A DNA stretch of 35,912 bases from an uncultured Planctomycetales bacterium (GTDB taxonomy: Bacteria; Planctomycetota; Planctomycetia; Pirellulales; Thermoguttaceae), in NCBI GenBank assembly GCA_937889015.1, contig CALARR010000295.1:1-35912 (forward strand), in the 5' to 3' direction. The notes under the pieces were generated by a model that did not search any database, was not told the origin of the DNA, and worked only from the letters and a program-made list of their open reading frames with translations. Made by a program: the position numbers and the translations under genes. Of the stretch, positions 1 through 6,848 are shown one piece after another. Positions within the stretch are counted from its first letter, which is position 1; each line of letters opens with the position of its first letter.

Positions 1-53
1 GGCCCAGCGGTCGAACGGCGACGATCCCTCGGCTGAAGCCGCCCCCAGCGAGA

Positions 54-393
54 AACCCCGTAAACGGGGTTCGCGTCAACGAGGGTGGGAGGGGGATGGA
101 AATGCGTGAGGTCCGCGATACCCGGCGTGAACGCCGGGCCTGGTATCGCCTTGGGCGAAGAACGGCCGTGAACGGCCGTCGAGTGCTGCGGTGTGCCGCG
201 TCCTGCGGCAGTAGCGTCCGGCCCGAGGCGATGGACATCCGGGTCCTGCAGTGCGTCGCGTCGTGTGTAGAAGAGGCCCGTTCACGGGCCGATGGCCGCG
301 TAGCGGCTCCCAGGCCCGGCGTTGACGCCGGGTCGCAGGACCGCCGAACCACCCCGTCTCCACTCAATGATCAACAGGCCCGTTCACGGGCCT
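54..393. repeat. Array of six compact REP-like hairpins (8+2+8 nt), orientation flips mid-array
   Basis: Six near-perfect hairpins with 7-8 bp arms and a 2-nt spacer lie at 54-71, 121-138, 162-179, 275-290, 315-332 and 376-393. All share the core CGT-NN-ACG, while the outer arm bases differ and change in a compensatory way (for example CCCGGCGT/ACGCCGGG against GGCCCGT/ACGGGCC). Written as GTNAAC, the first three are in plus orientation and the last three in minus orientation; a degenerate seventh core, CGTCAACG, is at 74-81. Two pairs have centres 41 nt apart (121/162 and 275/315), each with a smaller 5+3+5 hairpin between (146-158 and 295-307). An imperfect ~25-nt direct repeat links 183-207 and 243-267. 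The array ends 50 nt upstream of a RAYT-like transposase, the usual place for REP sequences. No gene was recognised in 1-442. Confidence 0.8.
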
Positions 394-442
394 TCTCGCT
401 GTCTTCGGCTTGAGCCCGTTCCCCGCGCCCCAAGGCCGCACC

Positions 443-889
443 ATGTCGAAAAACTACTATAGCGAGATCCACCTGCATCTCATCTGGCACACCAAAGAAA
501 GCTCACCGATGCTCGCGCCGCCGGTCGAGACCTTCGTGCACCAATGGCTCAAGAAGCGAATCGTCGAGACCCCCGGCGTCTACGTCCATGAAATCGGCGG
601 CACAGAAACTCACTTGCACCTGGCGATCAGCATCGTGCCGACGATCAACATCGCCGATCTGGTCGGCCAGCTCAAGGGCGCCTCGGCGCACGAAACCAAC
701 CACCAATTCGGTCCTCACGGCAAGGCCCTCGTCTGGCAGGCCGGCTATGGCGTGGTCAGCTTCGGACGCGCGAACCTGGATTGGGTCCGGGCCTACATCC
801 GCCGCCAGCGCGAGCACCACGCGCAGGGCACCATTCAGTCGCGATTGGAACGGGTGATCGACGAAGAATCGCCTGCCGCCACCGCCTGA
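443..889 (+). CDS. REP-associated / IS200-like Y1 tyrosine transposase (RAYT-like)
   Basis: A 148-residue single-domain HUH-superfamily nuclease. Such enzymes nick single-stranded DNA at hairpins through a 5'-phosphotyrosine intermediate. The HUH metal-binding motif is His57-Leu-His59 in THLHLAIS, and the likely nucleophile is Tyr118 in WVRAYIRRQREHH, with the Q/E-rich helix that follows it in IS200/IS605 TnpA proteins. The start is ATG 443; an in-frame extension back to 410 would run into the hairpin array and has no family support. The length matches intact Y1 transposases, so it is probably not truncated. No tnpB or second ORF is adjacent, and hairpins lie directly upstream, which fits a domesticated RAYT better than an IS200 insertion. 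hsdM begins 30 nt downstream on the same strand. Confidence 0.82.
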   Translation: MSKNYYSEIHLHLIWHTKESSPMLAPPVETFVHQWLKKRIVETPGVYVHEIGGTETHLHLAISIVPTINIADLVGQLKGASAHETNHQFGPHGKALVWQAGYGVVSFGRANLDWVRAYIRRQREHHAQGTIQSRLERVIDEESPAATA

Positions 890-919
890 CCGCCTACCGC
901 ATCACCCCGACGCCCCACC

Positions 920-2407
920 ATGAGCACCGCAACCCAGAATATCGTCAACAAGGCATGGAACTTCGCCCACGTCCTGCGGGACGACGGGCTGTCGTATATG
1001 GCCTACACCGAGCAGATCACCTTCCTGCTCTTCCTGAAGATGGCCGATGAGTTGACTCGGCCGCCCTACAACCGCAAACCCATCGTGCCGCCCGCGCTCG
1101 GCTGGCCCAGCCTGCTGAAGCTCGACGGCGACGAGTTGGAGGCCCACTACCGCCACGTCCTGGAAGAGTTGGGCAAGAAGCCGGGCATGCTGGGCGAGAT
1201 CTTCAAGAAGGCCCGGCCCGAGATCCAGAACCCGGCCACCCTCAAACGGTTGATCGTCGACCTGATCGACACCGAAAGCTGGTCCTCCATGGAGGCCGAC
1301 GTCAAGGGCGACATCTACGAGGGCCTGCTGGCCAAGAGCGCGGCTGAGTCGCCCAAGGGGGCCGGGCAGTATTTCACCCCGCGCGAACTCATCAAAGGCA
1401 TTGTCGATTGCGTGCAGCCCACGCCCGACGACACGGTCTGCGACCCGGCCTGCGGCACCGGCGGGTTCCTGCTGGCCGCCCACGAGTATGTCGTCAAGCA
1501 CCACGGCCGCGACCTGGACCCGGACCAGAAGAAGCATCTGCGCAAGAGCTTTGTGCAGGGCTGGGAACTGGTGCCCAACACGGCCCGGCTGTGCATCATG
1601 AACCTCTACCTGCACGGCATCGACGCCGATCCCTGCCCGGTGCGTTCGGGCCTGGACAGCCTGGCCGGCGATCCGGGCGACCGCTTCAGCCTGGTGCTGA
1701 CCAACCCGCCTTTCGGCAAGAAGAGCAGCATCGCCATCGTCAACGAGGAAGGCGACCTGGAAAAGGAAGAGCACGCCTACGAGCGGCAGGACTTCTGGAC
1801 CACCACCAAGAACAAGCAGTTGAACTTCCTGCAGCACGTCAAGACGCTGCTGGCCATCAACGGGCGCTCGGCGATCGTCGTGCCCGACAACGTGCTGTTC
1901 GAGGGCGGGGCCGGCGAGACGGTGCGCCGCAACCTGCTTCAGCAGTTCGAGGTCCACACGCTGCTGCGCCTGCCGACGGGCATCTTCTACGCCCAGGGCG
2001 TGAAGGCCAACGTGCTGTTCTTCGACGCCAGGCCGGCCCAGGAGAAGGCCTGGACCAAGACGCTGTGGGTCTACGACCTGCGGACCAACATGCACTTCAC
2101 GCAGAAGCAGAACCCCTTGCAGCGATCGGACCTGGACGAGTTCGTGAAGTGCTACAACCCCGAGAACCGCCATCGCCGCCGCCAGACCTGGAGCGAGAAG
2201 AACCCGGAAGGCCGCTGGCGCTCGTTCGACTATGAGGAGCTGGTCAAGCGGGACAAGGTGAACCTGGACATCTTCTGGCTGAAGGACGAGAGCCTGGAGG
2301 ACTCGGAAGACCTGCCCGACCCGGACGTGCTGGCCCAGGAGATCGTGGACGACCTGCAAACGGCCCTGGAGCAGTTTTCGGCGGTGGTGGAGGGGTTGAA
2401 GGAGTAG
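920..2407 (+). CDS. hsdM: Type I restriction-modification DNA methyltransferase subunit M (N6-adenine), orphan
   Basis: A 495-residue HsdM. In a type I system it combines with an S (specificity) subunit to transfer a methyl group from SAM to adenine N6, and with HsdR to restrict. An N-terminal HsdM helical domain (about residues 1-150, with YTEQITFLLFLKMADE) precedes the Rossmann methyltransferase domain, which has the SAM-binding motif DPACGTGGF at residues 175-183 and the catalytic NPPF at 262-265. The C-terminus (SAVVEGLKE) looks complete. The start ATG 920 gives a standard family N-terminus. Neither hsdS nor hsdR is in the window: the following DNA holds a truncated small ORF and then an integrase fragment. 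Without an S subunit the protein would normally lack sequence-specific activity, unless S is supplied in trans. Confidence 0.93.
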   Translation: MSTATQNIVNKAWNFAHVLRDDGLSYMAYTEQITFLLFLKMADELTRPPYNRKPIVPPALGWPSLLKLDGDELEAHYRHVLEELGKKPGMLGEIFKKARPEIQNPATLKRLIVDLIDTESWSSMEADVKGDIYEGLLAKSAAESPKGAGQYFTPRELIKGIVDCVQPTPDDTVCDPACGTGGFLLAAHEYVVKHHGRDLDPDQKKHLRKSFVQGWELVPNTARLCIMNLYLHGIDADPCPVRSGLDSLAGDPGDRFSLVLTNPPFGKKSSIAIVNEEGDLEKEEHAYERQDFWTTTKNKQLNFLQHVKTLLAINGRSAIVVPDNVLFEGGAGETVRRNLLQQFEVHTLLRLPTGIFYAQGVKANVLFFDARPAQEKAWTKTLWVYDLRTNMHFTQKQNPLQRSDLDEFVKCYNPENRHRRRQTWSEKNPEGRWRSFDYEELVKRDKVNLDIFWLKDESLEDSEDLPDPDVLAQEIVDDLQTALEQFSAVVEGLKE

Positions 2408-2438
2408 TTCTCCGTGTCGAATCAAGGGGAATGTCTGC

Positions 2439-2558
2439 ATGTCGAACAACAACGGATCACCGCAACCGTCCGACTTTCCAAGGACGGAGGAATTCGTGGA
2501 CTTTGCAGGTCGAACCCGGAAGTTCACCGTGGAGCAGTTTCCGGTGCCATCGGGATAG
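2439..2558 (+). pseudogene. Truncated small gene downstream of hsdM
   Basis: An ATG 31 nt after hsdM opens a 39-codon frame beginning MSNNNGSPQPSDFPRTEEF and reaching KFTVEQFPVPSG before a TAG at 2556-2558. The text looks like the ordered N-terminus of a cytosolic protein, but the frame stops exactly where the antisense strand begins to read as integrase (about 2552). I read it as the 5' remnant of a gene that followed hsdM and lost its 3' part when the integrase fragment was joined here. I do not recognise the family. A genuine 39-residue protein is the alternative. Confidence 0.45.
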
Positions 2559-2833
2559 GCGTTGGTGAGATATTTAGCTTCCAGGTCGGGCCAGGTGATG
2601 GGTGAAAGGCCGCTGAACTCAGCCAGCGAGTTCAACTCCTGTTCCTTGATGGCCCTGGCGTGCCGGGCATACCCCGCTGTGGCCCCAATCCCGAGGGACA
2701 TGAAACTCCGCTTACCGTACTCGACCCATTCCAGGGTGTAGCTCGTCGTCTTGGAGCCGTCCTTGCGAGCATTGTTCTGCCGTCGCTTGATCCAGACTTT
2801 GATGTACTTGCGGAGGGGAAGTTGTTCGGCCAC
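2552..2833 (-). pseudogene. 5' fragment of a tyrosine recombinase/integrase
   Basis: Reading down from ATG 2833, about 94 residues begin MAEQLPLRKYIKVWIKRRQ and continue through LEWVEYGKRSFMSLG to WPDLEAKYLTNAYP. This resembles the N-terminal (arm/SAM-like core-binding) part of integrases I associate with planctomycete genomes. The catalytic R...HxxR...Y domain is absent: after about 2552 the same frame is only the reverse complement of the truncated gene and hsdM. The open frame continues to 902 but that part is an antisense shadow. The position next to tRNA-Lys fits the integrase-proximal end of a tRNA-targeted element. Family assignment rests on the N-terminus alone. Confidence 0.6.
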
Positions 2834-2870
2834 GGCTTGCCTCGTGCGGCGGCGTCAGGGCATTCTTTGA

Positions 2871-2891
2871 GCGCAACATGTTGCGCAACAT
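2871..2891. promoter_or_regulatory. Overlapping palindromes upstream of the integrase fragment (operator-like)
   Basis: GCGCAACATGTTGCGC (2871-2886) is a perfect 16-bp palindrome. It overlaps a second perfect dyad, TGTTGCGCAACA (2879-2890), so GCGCAACAT occurs twice 12 nt apart. The block lies 38 nt upstream of the integrase ATG on the minus strand, where a repressor operator would be expected. No regulator gene for it survives here. The role is inferred. Confidence 0.45.
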
Positions 2892-2993
2892 ACTCCAACA
2901 GGCCTGTCGGATGTGATCAAGAAAACAGGCTGGAGGCACCATGAGTTACGGCGATACGAATGTGCGCAAATGACTCAATACCAACAAGAAACG

Positions 2994-3021
2994 AAAAAAG
3001 CCCGCAACCGAAGTTGCAGGC
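2994..3021 (-). terminator. Intrinsic terminator of tRNA-Lys
   Basis: On the minus strand a 9-bp stem, GCCTGCAAC/GTTGCGGGC (one G-T pair), closes a TTCG tetraloop (3009-3012) and is followed by six T residues (2994-2999). It starts about 10 nt after the tRNA 3' end, a classic intrinsic terminator. Confidence 0.9.
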
Positions 3022-3030
3022 ATTTTTTAG

Positions 3031-3104
3031 TGCCCCCTGTAGGACTTGAACCTACAACCCTCTGATTAAGAGTCAGATGCTCTAACCAATTGAGCTAAGG
3101 AGGC
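3031..3104 (-). tRNA. tRNA-Lys (anticodon CTT)
   Basis: 74 nt on the minus strand. Acceptor arm GCCTCCT/AGGGGGC (one T-G pair), D arm AGCTCAATTGGTTAGAGC, anticodon stem TCTGA/TCAGA around loop CTCTTAA (anticodon CTT, reading AAG), variable GGGTT, T arm GTAGG-TTCAAGT-CCTAC, discriminator A. The 3' CCA is not encoded. Integrase and island remnants lie on its 3' side, the usual place for tRNA-targeted integration. Confidence 0.97.
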
Positions 3105-3126
3105 CGGCGTAGGCCGTAGACCTACA

Positions 3127-3154
3127 ATGATACTGGGATCGGCCGCGCACGCAA
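3127..3154 (-). promoter_or_regulatory. Candidate promoter of tRNA-Lys
   Basis: On the minus strand, TTGCGT (3154-3149) and TATCAT (3132-3127) are separated by 16 nt, with the -10 box 22 nt upstream of the tRNA 5' end. The -10 matches the sigma70 consensus at 5 of 6 positions and the -35 is weak. Confidence 0.5.
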
Positions 3155-3352
3155 GGGGCTTCAGCCCTTCTTGTCTCCCACCCCCACCAACTCGCTAGCA
3201 AGCTCCCGCTCTTCGCGGTATACAGCCTCGCCCCCTGTCCGCGCACGTCGCACGACAGGCTCGCAGCCGGCGCGAATGGCCGCGGCGAGCCCGACGCCTC
3301 CGCGGGTCCGGCCGCTTCGCACGACTGTCCCCGGCGGCCGTGGCGCGCCGCG

Positions 3353-5332
3353 TCACTCCGGCGCGCTCATGCCCAATTGCCGCATCTTGCGGTACAGGTT
3401 CGAGCGGTGCAGTCCCAGCCGGCTCGCGGCTTCGCTCATGTTGCCCTGCGCCTGCTGCACGGCGCGCTTGATGTACTCGACCTGAAACTCGAAGGTCGCG
3501 TCGGCCAGGGTCTGCCGCATGTCGCTCACCATCGCCGATTCGCCGCGCGGCGAGAGGATGAAGGCAATCTCGTCGGCCTCGATGCGGTCCTCGGCCTGCA
3601 GATAGGCCAGGCGTTCCATCAGGTTGCGCAACTCGCGCACGTTGCCCGGCCACGCATGGCTTTCCAGCCGCTTGCGCGCCGCGGCCGAGAACTGGGGCAC
3701 GCGGCGCCGGGCCTTGGCGCAGAAGTCTTTCAAGAAGTGCTCGGCCAGCAGCAGGATGTCTTCCGGCCGGTCGCGCAGCGGCGGCAAATCCAGGGTCACC
3801 ACATTCAGCCGGAAGTACAGGTCTTCGCGGAACCGCTTCTGCCGCACCATTTCGGCCAGGTTCTGATTGGTGGCGGCGATCACGCGCGCGTCGGTGTGGA
3901 TGGGCGTCGAACCGCCCACGCGCACGATGAGCTTCTCCTCCAACACGCGCAGCAGCTTGGATTGCCCGCCGAGGGTCAAGTCGCCAATCTCGTCCAGAAA
4001 GAGCGTGCCGCCGGCGGCCAGTTCGAACTTGCCGGCGCGCGCCTCGCGCGCGTCGGTAAAGGCCCCTTTTTCGTGGCCGAACAACTCGCTTTCGGCCAGG
4101 CTTTCGGGAATCGCGGCGCAGTTGACCGCGATGAAGGGCCGCTCGCGCCGCCGGCTCCAGTAGTGGATCGATTGCGCGGCCACCTCCTTGCCCGTGCCGT
4201 TCTCGCCCAGGATCAGCACGGCCAGTTCCGTGTCGGCCACGCGGCGGATCACGGAGCGTAGGGCGTCGATGGCCGGGCTCTGGCCGATGAACTGGATCCG
4301 CTCGGCCGCTTGTTCCGCCATGCGGCGGTTGGCTGTCAGCAACTGCTGCCGATCCTGGGCGTTCTCCATGGCCACCGCGGCCAGGGCGGCCAGTTCAATC
4401 AACGCCACCTCGTCCTCTTCCGTGAACGCGCCGGCGTGCTTGTTGATCAGTTCAAAGGCCCCAAACAACTCGCCGGAGCTGCCGCGCAGCGGCACGCACA
4501 ACAGGTTTCGCGTGCGGTAGCCCAGTTGCGAATCCACCTGGCGGTCGATCTGCTGCGGTTCGCTGGCCGCGTCCACGCGCAGCGGCTGCCCGCTGCGAAT
4601 CACCTGCCCCACCACGCCCCGGTCGTCGGGAATGCGCAGCTCATTTCCGGGCGCCCCGAGGGCCGGACGGCCGACCAGCAGATGGTTGGGCCGATCCCAG
4701 AGGAAGATGCTGGCCCGATCGCTGCCCAGCAGGCGTGTGGCGGCCTCGGCCACCTGGTTCAGCAGCGGCTGCAATTCGCGAGTCTGGTTCCACTGTTTGG
4801 CGACGTCCAGGAGGGTCTCCAAGCGGCGAATCCGCCACAGGCTGCCCGCCTGCCGCTGCACGTTGGCCAGCCCCGCCAGCAGGATCGGCGCCAGGTGGGC
4901 CAAGGTCGAGACCACGCCCGAGGCCTGAACCGTGGCCCGGCCATGCACTGCCAACACTTGCCCCTGCACGCTGCGCGCGGCCAACGGCACTGCGGCCCAA
5001 GGCCCTTGGAAGCGCGGTGCCTCCTGGTCCAGCGCTTCGGCCAACAACTCCACCGGCAGGCTCAAGGGCTGACCGGTATCCGCTTGTACCCCCCAACGCC
5101 CCGCAGCCACACCGACGATGGTCACATAGTCGCCGCCGACCGATCGCGCAATCACTGGCAGACAGGCCTCCCAATACGCGGCTTCCTCGCTCGAACTCTG
5201 GGCGTGGCAAAGCACTTCGGCGATTACCGGCGCCAGCGACGGCATGGCGGCGATCCGCTGGATAAGGTCCTGTCCCTTGTGAGCCTTGGCCAGAGAAGTC
5301 ATAGGCTGTGCCAGTGATTGACGGATTGACAT
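3353..5332 (-). CDS. GAF-domain sigma54-type (NtrC family) transcriptional regulator
   Basis: A cytosolic enhancer-binding protein of 659 residues from the chosen start. An N-terminal sensory region includes a GAF domain (about residues 180-330, with DRASIFLWDR and LLCVPLRGSSGELFGAFELIN). Then comes the AAA+ core with Walker A GENGTGKE (near residue 377), the sigma54-contact loop, Walker B GGTLFLDEIGD and the arginine-finger region FREDLYFRLNVVTLDLPPLR. A Fis-type HTH ends the protein (EAASRLGLHRSNLYRKMRQ). The contact loop reads GAFTDA instead of GAFTGA. The open frame extends to ATG 5380, but a promoter -10 box (5375-5370) overlaps that codon, so ATG 5332 is preferred; ATG 5302 is also possible. 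It is divergent from etfBA; whether it controls them is unknown. Confidence 0.9.
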   Translation of the reverse strand: MSIRQSLAQPMTSLAKAHKGQDLIQRIAAMPSLAPVIAEVLCHAQSSSEEAAYWEACLPVIARSVGGDYVTIVGVAAGRWGVQADTGQPLSLPVELLAEALDQEAPRFQGPWAAVPLAARSVQGQVLAVHGRATVQASGVVSTLAHLAPILLAGLANVQRQAGSLWRIRRLETLLDVAKQWNQTRELQPLLNQVAEAATRLLGSDRASIFLWDRPNHLLVGRPALGAPGNELRIPDDRGVVGQVIRSGQPLRVDAASEPQQIDRQVDSQLGYRTRNLLCVPLRGSSGELFGAFELINKHAGAFTEEDEVALIELAALAAVAMENAQDRQQLLTANRRMAEQAAERIQFIGQSPAIDALRSVIRRVADTELAVLILGENGTGKEVAAQSIHYWSRRRERPFIAVNCAAIPESLAESELFGHEKGAFTDAREARAGKFELAAGGTLFLDEIGDLTLGGQSKLLRVLEEKLIVRVGGSTPIHTDARVIAATNQNLAEMVRQKRFREDLYFRLNVVTLDLPPLRDRPEDILLLAEHFLKDFCAKARRRVPQFSAAARKRLESHAWPGNVRELRNLMERLAYLQAEDRIEADEIAFILSPRGESAMVSDMRQTLADATFEFQVEYIKRAVQQAQGNMSEAASRLGLHRSNLYRKMRQLGMSAPE

Positions 5333-5369
5333 CTCGGGGTGTTTCAAACTGACGGCGCTGCTATCGCAC

Positions 5370-5398
5370 AATCTAGTCATTAACGATCAAACTGACAA
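5370..5398 (-). promoter_or_regulatory. Candidate sigma70-type promoter of the GAF/sigma54-type regulator
   Basis: On the minus strand, TTGTCA (5398-5393) and TAGATT (5375-5370) are 17 nt apart. The -35 matches 5 of 6 and the -10 matches 4 of 6. Transcription would start near 5363, downstream of the first possible ATG, which argues for an internal translation start at 5332. Confidence 0.5.
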
Positions 5399-5832
5399 CA
5401 CCAGTCTATAGAAGGGTCCATATTTCGCGGCACAAGTTCTCAAGCGATGCTCGCCAGAAGGCCGACTCACTCGTATCCAGTGTGGCCAACGTAACGGACG
5501 ACCCATGCTTCCGAATCGTTAAGACGTTTTGGTACAAGGCATTATGTCGCCTCTAGCATCTCTGTGACGGCCGGCTATCACACTAGATCCCCCACCTTCG
5601 CCATCCTCGCGTGTTTTTCGCACGAGGCCTTGACCGTAGCGGAGGTGACTGTTAATTTGCCGGCTTTTAGAGTTCTGTCCCAAGAGCGTTGAGTCTGCCG
5701 AGGCTCGGTCCACCGGGTCAGTGTGGGCCGCTCGGGGGGCAATTCTGCACGTGTTCCACGGGCATCAGCCGCCTGTGCGCGATGGCCTTGGGGCGTTTTT
5801 TTCACCCTGTAGTCTACCGGAGCAACTCTGCC
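5399..5832. other. Divergent intergenic region, no gene recognised
   Basis: This gap separates the minus-strand regulator from etfB. No protein-like frame was recognised in it. A weak plus-strand promoter candidate is TTGACC (5630-5635), 16 nt, TTAATT (5652-5657), with a poor -10. A Shine-Dalgarno GGAG (5819-5822) precedes the etfB GTG by 10 nt. No sigma54 -24/-12 element (TGGCAC-N5-TTGC) was seen. Confidence 0.4.
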
Positions 5833-6747
5833 GTGCCTTACGACAGCATTGTTTGCGTCAAGCAGGTGCCGGATACGGCCAACATTACGGCCGAGGCCAT
5901 GAAAGCGGACGGGACCGTCAATCGTGCGGCCCTGCCGGCGATTTTCAATCCGGAAGACCTCAACGCGGTGGAAGCGGCGCTGGATCTCCGCGACCGCTTT
6001 GGCGGCACCGTGACCGTCATCACCATGGGACCGCCCAAGGCGGCCGAGATTCTCCGCGACTGCTTGGGCCGCGGGGCCGATCGCGCGATCCTGATCACCG
6101 ATCGCCGGGCCGCGGCCAGCGACACCCTGGCCACCGGCTATATCCTCAGCCAGGCGATCCGCACCATCGGCCGCTACGACGTGGTCTTCTGCGGCCGGCA
6201 AGCGATCGACGGCGACACGGCCCAGGTCGGTCCGCAGTGCGCCGAGAAACTCGAAATCCCGCAAATCACCTACCTGGAAAACCTGGAAGCGCTGCAAGGC
6301 CGCACGATCCGCGTAAAGCGCAACACGGGCCACGGCTGGGAAATCGTCGAAGGGCCGCTGCCGGTCATGATCACCGTCGTCGGCACGGCCAATCAGCCCC
6401 GTCCCTGTGCGGCCAAACGCGTCACGCGCTGGAAGAAGGCGCGCGTGCCGGCCGAGTTGCCCGGCGAGGTCAAGGCCGCCATGCCCGCCGCCTCGGACGC
6501 CGAAGTGCAGGCCGAAGTGCAGCGGCGGACCGAGGTCCTGCAGCAGCGCGGCCTGTTGCTGGAGCAGTGGGATCTGGACAAGATCGGCGCCGATCTGCAG
6601 CGGTGCGGCCTGGCGGGTTCGCCCACCAAGGTTTACCGCGTGCAGTCCATCGTGTTGACCAAAGAAGGTTACTCGGAGATTCCGGCCAGCGAAGAGGGCG
6701 TGCGGAAGCTGATTCAAGAACTCGTGGTCGATCGTACTTTGGGTTGA
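5833..6747 (+). CDS. etfB: Electron transfer flavoprotein subunit beta
   Basis: A 304-residue ETF beta subunit. With EtfA it forms the heterodimer that takes electrons from acyl-CoA dehydrogenases and passes them to the quinone pool. It begins YDSIVCVKQVPDT, the standard start of the family, and contains NPEDLNAVEAALDLRD, VTVITMGPPKAAEILRDCL, the D(VT)VFCGRQAIDGDTAQVGP AMP/nucleotide-binding stretch and VRVKRN-like sequence. The GTG at 5833 with GGAG 10 nt upstream sets the start at this family N-terminus; an open frame further upstream to 5689 has no family similarity. The stop codon at 6745-6747 directly abuts a dispersed 77-bp repeat that separates it from etfA. Confidence 0.93.
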   Translation: MPYDSIVCVKQVPDTANITAEAMKADGTVNRAALPAIFNPEDLNAVEAALDLRDRFGGTVTVITMGPPKAAEILRDCLGRGADRAILITDRRAAASDTLATGYILSQAIRTIGRYDVVFCGRQAIDGDTAQVGPQCAEKLEIPQITYLENLEALQGRTIRVKRNTGHGWEIVEGPLPVMITVVGTANQPRPCAAKRVTRWKKARVPAELPGEVKAAMPAASDAEVQAEVQRRTEVLQQRGLLLEQWDLDKIGADLQRCGLAGSPTKVYRVQSIVLTKEGYSEIPASEEGVRKLIQELVVDRTLG

Positions 6748-6824
6748 GAACCTATCCCAGAACCGTCCCGGCCCGCTCGGGCGGCCCGGTCAGCCTGGGC
6801 TGCCGCAAGATTCTGGGACCGGCT
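6748..6824 (+). repeat. Dispersed 77-bp intergenic element, copy 1 (between etfB and etfA)
   Basis: It runs from GAACCTATCCCAGAACC to TTCTGGGACCGGCT and matches copies at 19782-19858 and 32671-32746 in sequence, length and orientation. Near its ends, TCCCAGAA (6755-6762) and TTCTGGGA (6811-6818) form a perfect 8-bp inverted repeat, and the middle carries the shared CTCGGGCGGCCC block. It begins at the base after the etfB stop and ends 24 nt before the etfA ATG, filling most of the gap inside this operon. Confidence 0.85.
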
Positions 6825-6848
6825 GCAAACTATTCAGGATTCGAGAAC

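Noticed and set aside
96..413. Small proteins encoded in the hairpin array
   Set aside because: Frames on both strands are Arg/Pro/Gly-rich translations of the palindromes, with no ribosome-binding site or family likeness.
902..2833. 643-codon minus-strand frame covering hsdM
   Set aside because: Only its first ~94 codons read as an integrase N-terminus. The rest is the antisense of hsdM, which has all its motifs on the plus strand.
443..2833. Complete, active defence island (type I RM plus integrase)
   Set aside because: hsdS and hsdR are absent and the integrase lacks its catalytic domain. Only hsdM and the Y1 transposase look intact.
5721..6848. Long open extension upstream of etfA in its own frame
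   Set aside because: It is the out-of-frame reading of etfB plus the 77-bp repeat. ETF alpha similarity begins at 6849.
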